A program made the position numbers and the translations under genes. The notes under the pieces are model-generated. The model was not told the origin of the DNA, made no database searches, and saw only the letters and a list, made by a program, of their open reading frames with translations. From assembly GCF_000015165.1 (NCBI RefSeq), contig NC_009485.1:7459501-7523500 (forward strand): 64,000 nucleotides of DNA, read 5' to 3'. The stretch comes from Bradyrhizobium sp. BTAi1 (GTDB lineage: Bacteria > Pseudomonadota > Alphaproteobacteria > Rhizobiales > Xanthobacteraceae). This document shows, in pieces, positions 52,537 through 63,520 of this stretch; position 1 is the stretch's first letter; each line of letters begins with the position of its first letter.

Positions 52537-53150
52537 GGGACCACCGACGTATGGTTAATTATTACATAACAATGTGCGTTCAATGCGTGCATATCACTGG
52601 CGAGTCTCGGGCGGAACCATCTTCAGCTTGTGCTGCAGGGCCAGAACAATGGCCTCCGTCAACGGTTTGCTTGAAAATTGCCAATATTCGGCCTTCCGAC
52701 ACGCGATGTCGCCACATATTCGGAAGTATTGAATCACCAAGATTCCGCCCTTCGAAGTAAAATTTAGTATTCGCTCGCATCGCTTTGCTGGGGGCGACCA
52801 CTGCCGCCACCTGCGCAATCCGTTATCAGCCAGTTTCAAGTGGCCGACTGTGATCGAGCCAACAGATATCTACAGATTGTATGGAATTCGTCGTACCTGC
52901 TCGCGCCCGCACATGCGCAACCTAAAAGTGAATTGCCGCACCGCTTGCGATCAACTGAACGGTTAATCCGGCGCTTTCAATAGGATTTGTCGCAGCGAGG
53001 CAACACAACGTTCAGCTTAATTCGGCCAATTCTTCAGCGGCTCCCGGGAATTAAGCGGACCACAATACCCAAGCCCCATGTTGGTCCCCAACAACATCCG
53101 GGTCCGCAATGCGCGACGTCGGACAGGAGAGATCCGGCACGGGGCGTCAG
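52537..53150. other. Divergent intergenic region, adhesin / LapG-like
   Basis: About 610 bp, lower in GC than the flanks, with no supported gene. It must hold the promoters of the adhesin (minus) and the LapG-like gene (plus). GGACCA and TGGTCC (around 53058-53090) and ATGTTG/CAACAT could form weak hairpins. No clear -35/-10 pair or operator was identified. Confidence 0.55.
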
Positions 53151-53906
53151 ATGAACATTCGCGCACTGATCCGCGCATCGATCGCGGTGCTGACCGCCAG
53201 CCTGTGCGCTGGCGGCCCGGTTGTTGCGGGACCGATTGGGCAGCCGCTGGGATTGACGATCATCCTTGAAGACACAGGAGAACCGTTCGGCCTGCCGCGC
53301 CTGGACCTGGAAGCCGGCGCCGTGAAGGCCAAATGGCAGACGCTTGCCCGTCAACTCGCCGACGAGCGCGTCCAGCTCGCGCTGTGCGATGGCGATCGCG
53401 AACGCTGCGTCTCGGACGCGGCTCTGCGCCTGCTCGCCATTGTCGACCAGGGCCGCGCGAAAGACGGCCGCGCCCGGCTCGGCGAGATCAACCGCGCGAT
53501 CAATCTTGCCATCCGGCCCGCCAGTGATTTCGCCCAGTATGGTAGAATGGACGTCTGGAGCGCGCCGCTCGCGACCTTCGACCGCCGCGCAGGCGACTGC
53601 GAGGACTATGCCATCGCCAAGTTCGTGGCGCTGCGGCTGGCCGGTATCGCGGCGAGCGATCTGCGGATCGTGATCGTTCGCGATCTTGCCCGCGGTGAGG
53701 ATCACGCCGTTGCGGCCGTCAGGCTGGATGGCCGCTGGCTGATGCTGGACAATCAGCGGATGGCGATGGTTCGCGATAGTGATGCGCGGCAAATTCGCCC
53801 GCTCTTCGTGATGGACGAGACCGGTATCGGCCGATATCAGGCCTCCCCCTTCTGGTCGGAGGCGGGTGCGGCGCTGCCCGTTCCGAGCGCCCTGGGTTCC
53901 CGCTAA
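53151..53906 (+). CDS. LapG-like transglutaminase-type cysteine protease (BTLCP)
   Basis: 251 residues from MNIRALIRASIAVLTASLCAGG, a Sec signal peptide; an in-frame start at 53109 is rejected. The BTLCP triad is visible: Cys150 in RRAGDCEDYAIAKF, His185 in GEDHAVAAV and Asp200 in WLMLDN. The run INLAIRPASDFAQYGRMDVWS also fits the family. LapG proteases cut the N-terminal retention part of giant type I adhesins in the periplasm and so release them when c-di-GMP is low. It sits head-to-head with such an adhesin gene. No LapD gene is in the window. Confidence 0.88.
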   Translation: MNIRALIRASIAVLTASLCAGGPVVAGPIGQPLGLTIILEDTGEPFGLPRLDLEAGAVKAKWQTLARQLADERVQLALCDGDRERCVSDAALRLLAIVDQGRAKDGRARLGEINRAINLAIRPASDFAQYGRMDVWSAPLATFDRRAGDCEDYAIAKFVALRLAGIAASDLRIVIVRDLARGEDHAVAAVRLDGRWLMLDNQRMAMVRDSDARQIRPLFVMDETGIGRYQASPFWSEAGAALPVPSALGSR

Positions 53907-54111
53907 GGCGGACCGGCGCGCCTCCTGCCGCGATCCTGACTCCAGGCCATGCTGCCATCATGTCCGGGTTGCCCGGGCCAGCGAACACCCTTGCGCAGGA
54001 CACGGCGCACCGGCCGGCACGGGAACCCGCATCGATCTCGCAATCGCGCGGCCGTTCACCCGGCCGCAACGAGTTGCGTCCAAGTTGCAGACGCAAACCG
54101 AACGAGCGGCC

Positions 54112-54857
<746 letters not shown>

Positions 54858-54861
<4 letters not shown>

Positions 54862-56384
54862 CACGGACGGCGACGCTCGCATGGTTTGCCCGTCACGAGC
54901 TCAGGCTCGCCTGGCGAGAATGGCTCAGCATGATCACGGCCGGGCGGCGCCGCCGCACCCGCGTCGCGATCATTGGCCTGCTGCTGTTTGGCGCCATCAT
55001 GCATCTGCCGGCCTGGGTGGTGGTCGGCCGCTACGCCGATCTGCGGCCACCGCTCGACAAGACCGCACTGATCGTGATCACCGCGACCATCATGCTGTCC
55101 TGGGCGCTGATGCTGTCGCAGGCGATCGAATCGGTGACACGGGTGTTCTACGCCCGCGCGGATCTCGACCTGATCATGTCGTCGCCGGTACGGCTTGCCG
55201 AGATCTTCTCGGTCCGGATCGCCGCGATCGCGCTGTCCGTGACCAGCATGGCGCTGCTGCTGGCCACACCGTTCGTCGATATTCTGCTCATTGAAGGCGG
55301 CCTGCGCTGGCTCGCGGTCTTCGTCGTCGTCGCGGCTGTCGGCCTAACTGCTGCTGCGATCGCGATCGCGATCACGATCGTCCTGTTTCGCCTGATCGGC
55401 CCGGCCCGCACCCGGCTGGTCGCGCAGATCCTGGCCGCCGTGATCGGTGCCGGCTTCGTCATCGTGCTGCAGATCGCAGCCATCGTCTCCTACGGCACGC
55501 TGTCGCGATTCGCGGTCCTGACCTCGGACGCCGCGGCCGCGATCGCGCCTGATCCGGACAGCCTGATCTGGCTGCCGGCCCGCGCCGCGCTCGGCGACGG
55601 CCAGGCGCTGCTGATCCTGCTCGCCACCGGGCTGCTGCTGCTCGGCGTCGTGATGCTGCTGTTTGCCCCGCGTTTTGCCGACACCGCGATCAGCGCCGCG
55701 GCCCAGGGCGTCTCCAGCCGCGCCGGCGCCCATGTCAGGGCCTTCCGCGGCGGGTCGCGTCAACAGGCGCTGCGGCGCAAGGAGTTCATGCTGCTGCGGC
55801 GTGATCCCTGGCTGATCTCACAGACGCTGATGCAGCTGCTCTACCTCGTGCCGCCGGCGCTGCTGCTGTGGCGGAGCTATTCCGACAGCTCGCAGGCCGT
55901 GATTCTGATCACGCCGGTGATCGTCATGGCCGCCGGCCAGCTCGCCGGCGGACTGGCCTGGCTCACCATCTCCGGCGAGGATGCGCCCGAACTGGTCGCG
56001 ACCGCACCGCTGACGGCGGGGCGAGCCATGCGCGCCAAGATCGAGGTGGTGCTGATCACCATCGCCGTGATCTTCGCACCGCTCGTTCTGGCACTTGCCT
56101 GGATCGCACCGGCACAGGCGATGGTCACGGCGACCGCCGTGCTGATTGCGACCGTCTCCTCCACCGCCATCCAGCTGTGGTTCCGCATCCAGGCACGGCG
56201 CAGCCAGTTTCGCCGCCGCCAGACCTCGTCGCGGCTCGCGACCTTCGCGGAAGCCTTCTCCTCGATCGGCTGGGCCGCGACGGCCGCGCTTGCGCTGGCG
56301 CTGCCGGAGGGCGCGGTGATCTGCGGGCTGATGACGGCAGCGCTGCTGTTCGCGGCCTGGAAGCTCAGCCCGCCCCGAACCTGA
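54858..56384 (+). CDS. ABC-2-like exporter permease
   Basis: 508 residues with about 10-12 hydrophobic segments (VAIIGLLLFGAIMHLPAWVVV, ALIVITATIMLSWALML, AVFVVVAAVGLTAAAIAI and others). A cytosolic middle part is basic (SRQQALRRKEFMLLRRDPWLISQ). It fits the large single-chain ABC-2 permeases whose cargo is unknown. Co-translation with the ATPase is indicated by the ATGA overlap. It ends 6 bp from the convergent hydrolase gene. Confidence 0.85.
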
Positions 56385-56389
56385 CATCC

Positions 56390-57316
56390 TCAGCGCAGCA
56401 GCTCCATCACCACCGCCGCAAAGGCCTCAGGCGCCTCCTGCGGCAGATTATGGCCGGCGCGCGTGATCACGCGATGCGCGATCCGATTGCTGAATTTCGC
56501 GGCATGTGCCGCGCCGTCGGTGGCCGGGATCACGCCGTCGCAGTCACCATCAAGCGTGATTGTCGGCACATTGATGACGGGCTGGGCCGCCAGTCGCTGC
56601 TCCAGCTCCTGGTAACGCGGATCACCGGCGGCGAGGCCGTAACGATGGCGGTAGCTGTGGATCACCACGTCGACATGATCGGGATTGTCGAAAGCCCGGG
56701 CCGAGCGCGCGAAGGTCGCATCGTCGAAGCCCCAGTTCGGCGACCATTGCTGCCACAACAGCCGCGCGATCTCGGCGCGGTGGGCGGCCAGCCCGGCGCG
56801 GCCGCGCTCGGTCTGAAAGTACCATTGATACCAGAAGGCGCATTCGCGCGGCGCAGGCGCCGGCTCCAGCGCCCGGGCAATGTCCTGGATCAGGTAGCCA
56901 TTGACCGAGACGAGCCCCTGGCAACGCTCCGGCCACAGCGCCGCAGCGACGCAGGCCGCGCGGCCGCCCCAATCATAGCCGGCGAACACCGCGCGCGGAA
57001 TCGCCAGCGCATCCATCAGCGCGATCAGGTCGGCGCCGACCGCCGCCTGCTGGCCCGAGCGCGGCGTCGACGGATCACGAAAGCGCGTCGGCCCATAGCC
57101 CCGCACATAGGGCACGATGACGCGGCAGCCCTGGGCCGCCAGACGCGGCGCGACCTCGACATAGGAATGAATGTCGTAGGGATAGCCATGCAGCAGGATC
57201 GCCACCGGTCCATCGGCGGGGCCACTCTCCACATAGGCTATTCTGAGCACCCCGGCATCAACCGCGCGGACCGGCTGCATGTCCTGCGCCTGCGCTGATC
57301 CTCCTTGATCCGTCAT
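56390..57316 (-). CDS. Alpha/beta hydrolase, epoxide-hydrolase-like
   Basis: 308 residues from MTDQGGSAQAQDMQPVRAV, with GGAGGACAGC before the ATG; the 53-codon upstream extension is rejected. LLHGYPYDIHSY is the oxyanion motif, AGYDWGGRAACVAA has an Asp nucleophile and TRAGHNLPQEAPEAF gives the catalytic His. It resembles the hydrolase at 9473-10621 in class only. Likely cytosolic. Confidence 0.87.
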   Translation of the reverse strand: MTDQGGSAQAQDMQPVRAVDAGVLRIAYVESGPADGPVAILLHGYPYDIHSYVEVAPRLAAQGCRVIVPYVRGYGPTRFRDPSTPRSGQQAAVGADLIALMDALAIPRAVFAGYDWGGRAACVAAALWPERCQGLVSVNGYLIQDIARALEPAPAPRECAFWYQWYFQTERGRAGLAAHRAEIARLLWQQWSPNWGFDDATFARSARAFDNPDHVDVVIHSYRHRYGLAAGDPRYQELEQRLAAQPVINVPTITLDGDCDGVIPATDGAAHAAKFSNRIAHRVITRAGHNLPQEAPEAFAAVVMELLR

Positions 57317-57426
57317 GCTGTCCTCCGCGAGTGCTGAACCACCTTGCCCATTCCAGCGCTGCGATGATGATAGGTCTGATCCGGTTTCGGCGCTACACTC
57401 CCACGCGCTGTTGAAGGGGAACCGCC

Positions 57427-58245
57427 ATGCTGCGCTCGCTGGTCTCGCTGCTTGCCATCCTGGTCTCGTTCGCATCGCCCGGCCTGGCGCAATCGGGGCC
57501 TCGCACCAGCGAGTGCCTGGCGATGGCGGGCAACGCGCCGCGCGCGATGCCGGTGAGCCTGCGCCGGGCCGCCGCGTCCGGCAACGAGGTGACCATCACC
57601 TATGCCGGCCATTCGACCTATTTCATCGACACGCCCGAGGGCATCCGGATCGCGACCGACTACAGCGGCGCCTACCAGGTCGGACGGCTGCCCGACGTGA
57701 TCACGATGAACCGGGCGCACTCGACGCACTACACGCTGGCGCCCGATCCGCGCATCCCGCATGTCCTGCGCGGCTGGGGCGACGACGGCAAGCCGGCGCA
57801 GATCTTCGAGCGGGTCGGCGACGTGCTGATCCGCAACATCACCACCGACATCCGGCGCTATTTCAGTGACTCGCTCGGCGCCGACATGATCAAGGACGGC
57901 AACTCGATCTTCATCTTCGAGGTCGCCGGGCTCTGCATCGGCCATCTCGGTCACCTGCACGTCAAGCTCGACGAGACCCATTTCGCCGCGATCGGCCGGC
58001 TCGACATCGTGATGGTGCCGATCGACGGCACCTATACGATGTCGCTCGACGGCATCTCCGAGATCACCAAGCGGCTGCGCGCCTCGGTGGTGCTGCCGAT
58101 GCACCGTTTCGCCACGCCGCTGGACGAGTTCATGCGCAAGATCGGCCAGCAATTCGAGATCGACCGCCGCACCGAGCGGACCCTGAAGATGTCGCGCGAG
58201 CTCTTGCCGTCGACGCCGACCGTGATCATCCTCGACGGTGTCTAA
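57427..58245 (+). CDS. Exported metallo-beta-lactamase-fold hydrolase
   Basis: 272 residues with a signal peptide (MLRSLVSLLAILVSFASPGLAQ). The MBL-fold pattern of the UlaG/phospholipase-D-like type is ITYAGHSTYFIDTPEGIRIATDY, MNRAHSTHYTLAPD and ICIGHLGHLHVKL, with later MVPIDGTYTMSLDG and LPMHRF. Two metals are probably bound by these His/Asp residues. The substrate is unknown. It diverges from the hydrolase at 56390 with about 110 bp between them. Confidence 0.85.
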   Translation: MLRSLVSLLAILVSFASPGLAQSGPRTSECLAMAGNAPRAMPVSLRRAAASGNEVTITYAGHSTYFIDTPEGIRIATDYSGAYQVGRLPDVITMNRAHSTHYTLAPDPRIPHVLRGWGDDGKPAQIFERVGDVLIRNITTDIRRYFSDSLGADMIKDGNSIFIFEVAGLCIGHLGHLHVKLDETHFAAIGRLDIVMVPIDGTYTMSLDGISEITKRLRASVVLPMHRFATPLDEFMRKIGQQFEIDRRTERTLKMSRELLPSTPTVIILDGV

Positions 58246-58468
58246 ATGTAGGACAGCAGGCACCGTAAACCATCGCATCACAACCGCGCCAGCACCATAA
58301 ACGTCACGCGAGCGCCGCAATTTGTTCGCGGCCCCGCCAAACCTCCTGATCTAGTGTTTATCCGCACTGCAAGATGCGGACGTGCTTGTTATAGTCGCGT
58401 AACGCAACTTGCAGCATGCCTTCACCTTTTGAGATTTGCCGCCTTCGCAGAGACAAGGATTTGCCGAC

Positions 58469-58918
58469 ATGCGCCGACTGAGCCTCACAACCGCCCTCCT
58501 GCTGTCGACCGTGACCTTCGCCATGGCTGGCGAAACGCCCGCACCCGACAACGCCAAGGCCTATTTCATCAACCTCAAGGATGGCGATACGGTCACCTCG
58601 CCGGTGTTGATCCGCTTCGGCCTGTCCGGCATGGGCGTTGCTCCGTCGGGCACCGAGGCTCCGAACACCGGCCATCATCACCTCCTCATCGACGCGCCTG
58701 CGCTCGAAGGCGATGCGCTGAACGAGGCGATCCCGGTGGACGCCGAGCACGTCCATTTTGGCAAGGGCCAGACCGAAGCCTCGGTCAATCTGACGCCGGG
58801 CAAGCACACGCTGCAGCTCGTGCTCGGCGATTGGAGCCACATCCCGCACAACAAGCCGGTGATGTCCGAGCGCATCACCGTGAACGTGCAGGCCACGACC
58901 GGCAGCGCGAAGCAGTAA
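58469..58918 (+). CDS. DUF4399-type exported protein
   Basis: 149 residues from MRRLSLTTALLLSTVTFAMA, a Sec signal peptide. The mature part reads AYFINLKDGDTVTSPVLIRFGLSGMGVAPSG, then NTGHHHLLIDAP, HVHFGKGQTEASVNLTPGKHTLQLVLGDW and MSERITVNV. This is the DUF4399 family, small periplasmic beta-sandwich proteins with a His cluster (GHHH, HVH) that might bind metal. Function unknown. Confidence 0.9.
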   Translation: MRRLSLTTALLLSTVTFAMAGETPAPDNAKAYFINLKDGDTVTSPVLIRFGLSGMGVAPSGTEAPNTGHHHLLIDAPALEGDALNEAIPVDAEHVHFGKGQTEASVNLTPGKHTLQLVLGDWSHIPHNKPVMSERITVNVQATTGSAKQ

Positions 58919-59026
58919 CGCTGCCTCGGCGAACGGCGCCGCAGCTCCGGCGCCGTTCAGCCGCGCGATTGCATGGAGATGTGACCTCAAACGTGATGTC
59001 ACGACCTCCTGCTCCCATCGCTGACA

Positions 59027-59160
59027 TCAAGCCTTGAATGCCAGTCGCAATGCGCCCCAGTGACGCTCCTTGACCCGGATCGGCACGTCGATTTCCTTCA
59101 ACACCACCTTGAGCCCGCCTCCCATGTCGCGCTCATAGCGCTGTGCAAGGGCTGGTGGAG
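59027..59160 (-). pseudogene. Out-of-frame 3' end of the chemoreceptor gene
   Basis: The -1/+2 frame here encodes LAQRYERDMGGG, KEIDVPIRVKERHWGALR and LAFKA before a stop at 59027. These are the usual last residues of this receptor family and follow on from the main frame's FYKDRAGMAAARTLHQP. A one-base deletion near 59143-59152 (or sequencing error) would explain it. Confidence 0.8.
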
Positions 59161-61815
59161 AGTCCGCGCCGCGGCCATTCCGGCGCGATCCTTGTAGAAG
59201 CGACGGTTGCGGCAATTGGCGGCGTTCCAGGCCTTGTCTCCCGGCCGCTGCGGTTGCGAGACTCTGCGGTTGTGGGTCGGAATATAGGCATTGCGATCCG
59301 TGGCCGCGCAGAACACGGCGTTGGGGTCAGAAGCCAGTGCAGCTTCCTGAATCGGCGCCAGCAGCCGGTCGCATAGCGCGGTGAACGGGGCCTCGAACTG
59401 CTCTGGATCGGTGCCCGGCAGACGCTGATAGTTGAAATCGAACCATTGCGCGATCGACGATTCGCCGCAGTCGATCGATTGTTCGATGGCAGCCACGATC
59501 CTGCCGGCGATCGTCAACGCGGCCTGGACATTCGCTTGATCGGCGCGATCGATCTCGGCCAGGAACGCGGCGACCGCGTCACGTTGCGCCATCCCGTGCT
59601 CGCCGAAGCTAACATGGATATCGCGGTTGCCGATCGCAACGATGTCACCTTCGACGGCACCGAACGCCGCGCACTCCACCTTCACTTGCTGGTGCTCGGA
59701 CAATCCTACCACGTCCATGCCCGCGCGAAATCGCAAGCCGGCCTCCGACAGGTCCAGGACACTGCCGTCGAACCGGCCGCCCCTGCCATGCAAGCAGCCA
59801 GTGAGACTCATCGGCCGCCGCTGCTGGGACGACCGCCGGTCACCGACGCTCGACGACCGCAGCGACACCATCAGATTGGCACGCAATTCCGAGACCCGTC
59901 CGTTGGTGCCGTTCACGAGTTCGGAGACGGCCTGCGTCTGCTGCTCGATCTCGGCCGAGCGTCCCGAAATACGGGTGACGTTCTCGGCCACCGAGGCAAC
60001 TCCCGCCGACGCCTCGGTGAGGCTTCGCGCCACTTCGCGCAAGGTCGCTTCCTGCTGCTCCGCCGCTGCGGCCATGGCGGCGCTGGCGCCGTCGATGCTG
60101 CCGATCGCCGTGCTGATCTTGCTGATGACAGCCGTCGAGTCCGACGTCGCATTGGAGATGCGTTCGATGCGCCGGGCGATGTCATCCGCCGCCTCGGAGG
60201 TCTTGCGCGCCAGCGCCTTGACCTCATGCGCGACGATCGCGAACCCTGCGCCGGCCTCACCGGCCCGCGCCGCCTCGATCGTCGCGTTGAGCGCGAGCAG
60301 ATTGGTCTGCGCGGCGACCTCCGCGATGGTGCTGACGACCGAGGAGATCTGCTCGGCCGCGTCGCTCAGGGCGGCGACGGTGGATCCGGCCTGCTGAGCC
60401 TCGCGCGCCGCGCGGCTGGCGAGCTCGGCCGTTTCCGCTGCACGCTGAGCGATCTCCCGCCCGGTGGCCGACAGCTCCTCCGCCGAGCTCGATACCGTGG
60501 CGACGTTGCTGCTCGCCCTGGCCGACGCCTGCGCGACAACACCGGCCTCGCTTGCAATCGTCTTCGCTTCCGAGACCGCCTGGGCACTGCGGGTCGACGC
60601 ATCGCCACTGATCGACATGACCTCGGCGACAGCGCAATCGAGATCAGTCTCCAGCAGCTCCCACATTTCGGCGAACATCCTGCGACGCTCGCGTTCGGCC
60701 TCCTCCTTGGCCTTCTCTTGTGCTTCCGTCAGCCGGCGGTTCTCCAGCAGCTTGCCGTGGAAGATGCCAAGTGCGCGCGAGATCTGCCCGACCTCGTCGC
60801 GACGCTTCACAGGCTCGAGGCGAACATCAAGATCGTTCTGCGCCAACCGCTCCATGGCGCGAGCCATCTGCAGCAGCGGCGTCGCAAGCCAGCGTCCGAA
60901 CAGCAGCGCCGCGACCGCTGCGACCAGCACGGTGATGCAGATCGACCAGAACACGTAGTCCTTGACGCTCGCCAGTTCCGCCTTGACGATTCCGAGTCGC
61001 TGGTCCGCCGCCGACCTGATCGCCTGCAGGCTCGGGCTGATGCCTTCGTAATGCCGCGTAAGCTCCGCCGCTTCTTCCAGCAGCTTGGTCTGGCCGGCCA
61101 TGTAAGCGAGAAAGCTGGTCCGATAGACATCCATCAGCTTGATGATGTCAGCCCTGACGGCTTCCGACAGATTGGATTTCGCCAGCTCGGCCCCGAACTC
61201 GTCGACGCGCTTGCGCAGGTCATCGCCATATTTGGGATCGCCGCGCAGCATGAAGTCCTTCTCATGCCGGCGCATCATCAGCATCAGCACGGCGAGCCGC
61301 GGCTGATCGTGCTTCGTCAACTGGGTCTCGATCGAACGCACAGCGCCGCGTAGCTTGCCCTGCAGCCCGTCATTCTCATCGAAACCGATGATCCTCTGCG
61401 CAGCGACCACATTCGCGAAGCGCGTCGCATAGCCTCTGATGGCCTCACGTGACGAGGCGGCCTGCCGCGCCGTATCGTCATACGGCATCGCTGCGAGAAT
61501 GCCATCAACGCGATCGATCTGCGCCTCGACCGAGGTCACGATCTTCTCATGCGTGGCGACCTTGGCGTCCGACGGTCTCTGCAGGAACTCCGTGGCGATG
61601 CCGCGCGCCTGCAGCAGCCCCTCCCAGACCCCGCCGCTCAAAGCGGCCAAGGTGCCAACGCGATCGGCGACCTGCTGGCTGCGCCGCTCGATCGATAGCC
61701 CCGCGAGATAAAGGCATCCGATGACAGCGACTCCGGCAACTCCCAGACAAAGAATTTGGCCTTTGAGCCCAAAACGAACCTGGCTCCGCGCCGGGCTCGT
61801 GACTTCGGCACACAT
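59098..61815 (-). CDS. Methyl-accepting chemotaxis protein with PilZ domain, frameshifted at 3' end
   Basis: 905 residues as read. Membrane helix near 18-45, a helical periplasmic domain to about 285, second helix (VFWSICITVLVAAVAALLFGRW), HAMP, then the methyl-accepting signalling domain with its hairpin tip (EVAAQTNLLALNATIEAARAGEAGAGFAIVAHEVKALA). A PilZ-like segment follows (VLDLSEAGLRFRAG). The C-terminal cytosolic sensor reads AATDRNAYIPTHNRRVSQPQRPGDKAWNAANCRNRRFYKDR, then leaves frame into LHSAMSATWEAGSRWC. Chemotaxis or c-di-GMP-linked sensing is likely. No che genes are nearby. Confidence 0.88.
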   Translation of the reverse strand: MCAEVTSPARSQVRFGLKGQILCLGVAGVAVIGCLYLAGLSIERRSQQVADRVGTLAALSGGVWEGLLQARGIATEFLQRPSDAKVATHEKIVTSVEAQIDRVDGILAAMPYDDTARQAASSREAIRGYATRFANVVAAQRIIGFDENDGLQGKLRGAVRSIETQLTKHDQPRLAVLMLMMRRHEKDFMLRGDPKYGDDLRKRVDEFGAELAKSNLSEAVRADIIKLMDVYRTSFLAYMAGQTKLLEEAAELTRHYEGISPSLQAIRSAADQRLGIVKAELASVKDYVFWSICITVLVAAVAALLFGRWLATPLLQMARAMERLAQNDLDVRLEPVKRRDEVGQISRALGIFHGKLLENRRLTEAQEKAKEEAERERRRMFAEMWELLETDLDCAVAEVMSISGDASTRSAQAVSEAKTIASEAGVVAQASARASSNVATVSSSAEELSATGREIAQRAAETAELASRAAREAQQAGSTVAALSDAAEQISSVVSTIAEVAAQTNLLALNATIEAARAGEAGAGFAIVAHEVKALARKTSEAADDIARRIERISNATSDSTAVISKISTAIGSIDGASAAMAAAAEQQEATLREVARSLTEASAGVASVAENVTRISGRSAEIEQQTQAVSELVNGTNGRVSELRANLMVSLRSSSVGDRRSSQQRRPMSLTGCLHGRGGRFDGSVLDLSEAGLRFRAGMDVVGLSEHQQVKVECAAFGAVEGDIVAIGNRDIHVSFGEHGMAQRDAVAAFLAEIDRADQANVQAALTIAGRIVAAIEQSIDCGESSIAQWFDFNYQRLPGTDPEQFEAPFTALCDRLLAPIQEAALASDPNAVFCAATDRNAYIPTHNRRVSQPQRPGDKAWNAANCRNRRFYKDRAGMAAARTLHQPLHSAMSATWEAGSRWC

Positions 61816-62034
61816 CGCTGTTCCCTATGAGTCGATGAAGCAACAGCGGCGAGTTTTATGAGTTCTGCTTAAAGACGAACTAACTAGGATGCAGAAGCAA
61901 CACCTATTCAACCATTGGATGCAGTAGAATTACGGGTCGCGGCGAGAACATCAGCTCACGACGACCCGTGCTACGCACCTTCGTGTGCAGTCGGCGGAAG
62001 CGCTTCGCGCACTGCCGACCGGCATCCTTGCTTC

Positions 62035-63291
62035 TCAAGCCCACTCGCCCTTGCGGAACACCGGCACGCGGCGGCCATCGGCATGGATGCCGTCAATGTC
62101 GGTCTCGGCGGCGCCGATCATCCAGTCGATGTGGATCAGGCTCTGATTGCCGCCTTGGGCCGCGATCTGCTGTGGCGACAGCGAGGTGCCGTTGACAAAG
62201 CATTTCGAGTAGCACTGGCCGAGCGCGATGTGCGAGGCGGCGTTCTCGTCGAACAGCGTGTTGTAGAACAGCAGGCCGCTCTTGGAGATCGGCGACGAGT
62301 GCGGCACCAGCGCGACCTCGCCGAGCCGGCGCGCGCCCTCGTCGGTGTCCAGCACCTTGTTTAGAACCTCTTCGCCCTTCGACGCCTTGGCCTCGACGAT
62401 GCGGCCTTCCTCGAACTTGACCTGGATGTTGTCGATCAGCGTGCCTTGGTAGGACAGCGGCTTCGAGCTGACGACGTGGCCGGAGACGCGGCGGCAATGC
62501 GGCGTGGTGAACACCTCCTCGGTCGGGATGTTGGCGTTGCAGACGATGCCGTTCTTGGCGGTCGACGCGCCGCCCTCCCATTCATGGCCGTCGGCGAGAC
62601 CGATCGTCAGGTCCATGCCGGGGCCGGTGTAGTGCAGCGCGCTGAAGCGCTGGCCATTGAGCCATTCGGTGCGCTCGCGCAGCACCGCGTTGTGACGCTC
62701 CCAGGCGGACACGGCATCTTCCCGATCGACACGCGAGGCGGCGAAGATCGCGTCCGCGAGCTTGGCGACGGCGACCTCCTCCGGTACATCGGGGAACACC
62801 AGCCTGGCCCATGATGCGCTCGGATAGGCGATGATGTTCCAGTTGGTCTCGAAATTGGTGATCTTCTCCAGCGCCGGCTGGTAGGCCTTGGAATTGGCCT
62901 TGCTGGCGCGTGCGACCTTGGCCGGATCCTGACCAGACAGCAGCATGGGATTGTCGCCGACGATCGCGAGCCGCGCGGTGTTCTCCGAGAACGCCTTGGC
63001 CATGCCCTGATAGAGCCAGTCAGCGGCACGATCGAAGCTGTTGTCGTGACCGAAGCGGTAGCGCGCCAGCGTCAGCTCCTCATCGGAGAAGAACGAGGTC
63101 ACGATGCCCGCGCCGGCCTTGTAGGCGTGCTCCGCGACCTTCCGGACCAGCGGCAGCGCCACCGACGGCGCGGTCAGCAGCAGATCCTGCCCCGGCTGCA
63201 GCTGCAGGCCGACCTTCACCGCAACCTCGGCAAGACGGTCGAGCTTCACGGGATCGATGGCGGCATCGAAATTGCGCGGATGTGCGGTCAT
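62035..63291 (-). CDS. Aminopeptidase, M29 family
   Basis: 418 residues from MTAHPRNFDAAIDPVKL; the upstream start at 63342 adds 17 unusual residues. M29 metal ligands can be read in NANIPTEEVFTTPHCRRVSG (Glu, His), NAASHIALGQCY (His) and SLIHIDWMIGAAETDIDG (His, Asp). This thermophilic-type aminopeptidase (AmpS/AmpT) removes N-terminal residues with two metals in the cytosol. The length is normal. Possibly an end step for peptides imported by uptake systems like the one at 33-41 kb. Confidence 0.92.
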   Translation of the reverse strand: MTAHPRNFDAAIDPVKLDRLAEVAVKVGLQLQPGQDLLLTAPSVALPLVRKVAEHAYKAGAGIVTSFFSDEELTLARYRFGHDNSFDRAADWLYQGMAKAFSENTARLAIVGDNPMLLSGQDPAKVARASKANSKAYQPALEKITNFETNWNIIAYPSASWARLVFPDVPEEVAVAKLADAIFAASRVDREDAVSAWERHNAVLRERTEWLNGQRFSALHYTGPGMDLTIGLADGHEWEGGASTAKNGIVCNANIPTEEVFTTPHCRRVSGHVVSSKPLSYQGTLIDNIQVKFEEGRIVEAKASKGEEVLNKVLDTDEGARRLGEVALVPHSSPISKSGLLFYNTLFDENAASHIALGQCYSKCFVNGTSLSPQQIAAQGGNQSLIHIDWMIGAAETDIDGIHADGRRVPVFRKGEWA

Positions 63292-63520
63292 CAGAGGTAT
63301 CCAGTTCCGGTTTCTTTTCGCGGTCTTCAAGAGATAGGCCAATGAATGGGACGGTCAATGGCGAAGCAGCGGCAGTGCGGTCATCTCTCCGCCCCGCTGG
63401 GGGTGCAGCGGCGGGATGCGGCTGGTCGGGCGGCCGCCGGCGCTTGCCGGGCACCCTCATCGCAGGTGAGCAAGCGCTCGCTGAGTCGCCCGACGACCAC
63501 CGCGTCAATATCCGATCGCA

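Noticed and set aside
53034..53792. 252-codon minus-strand frame opposite the LapG-like gene
   Set aside because: Antisense of a gene with a full catalytic triad and signal peptide.
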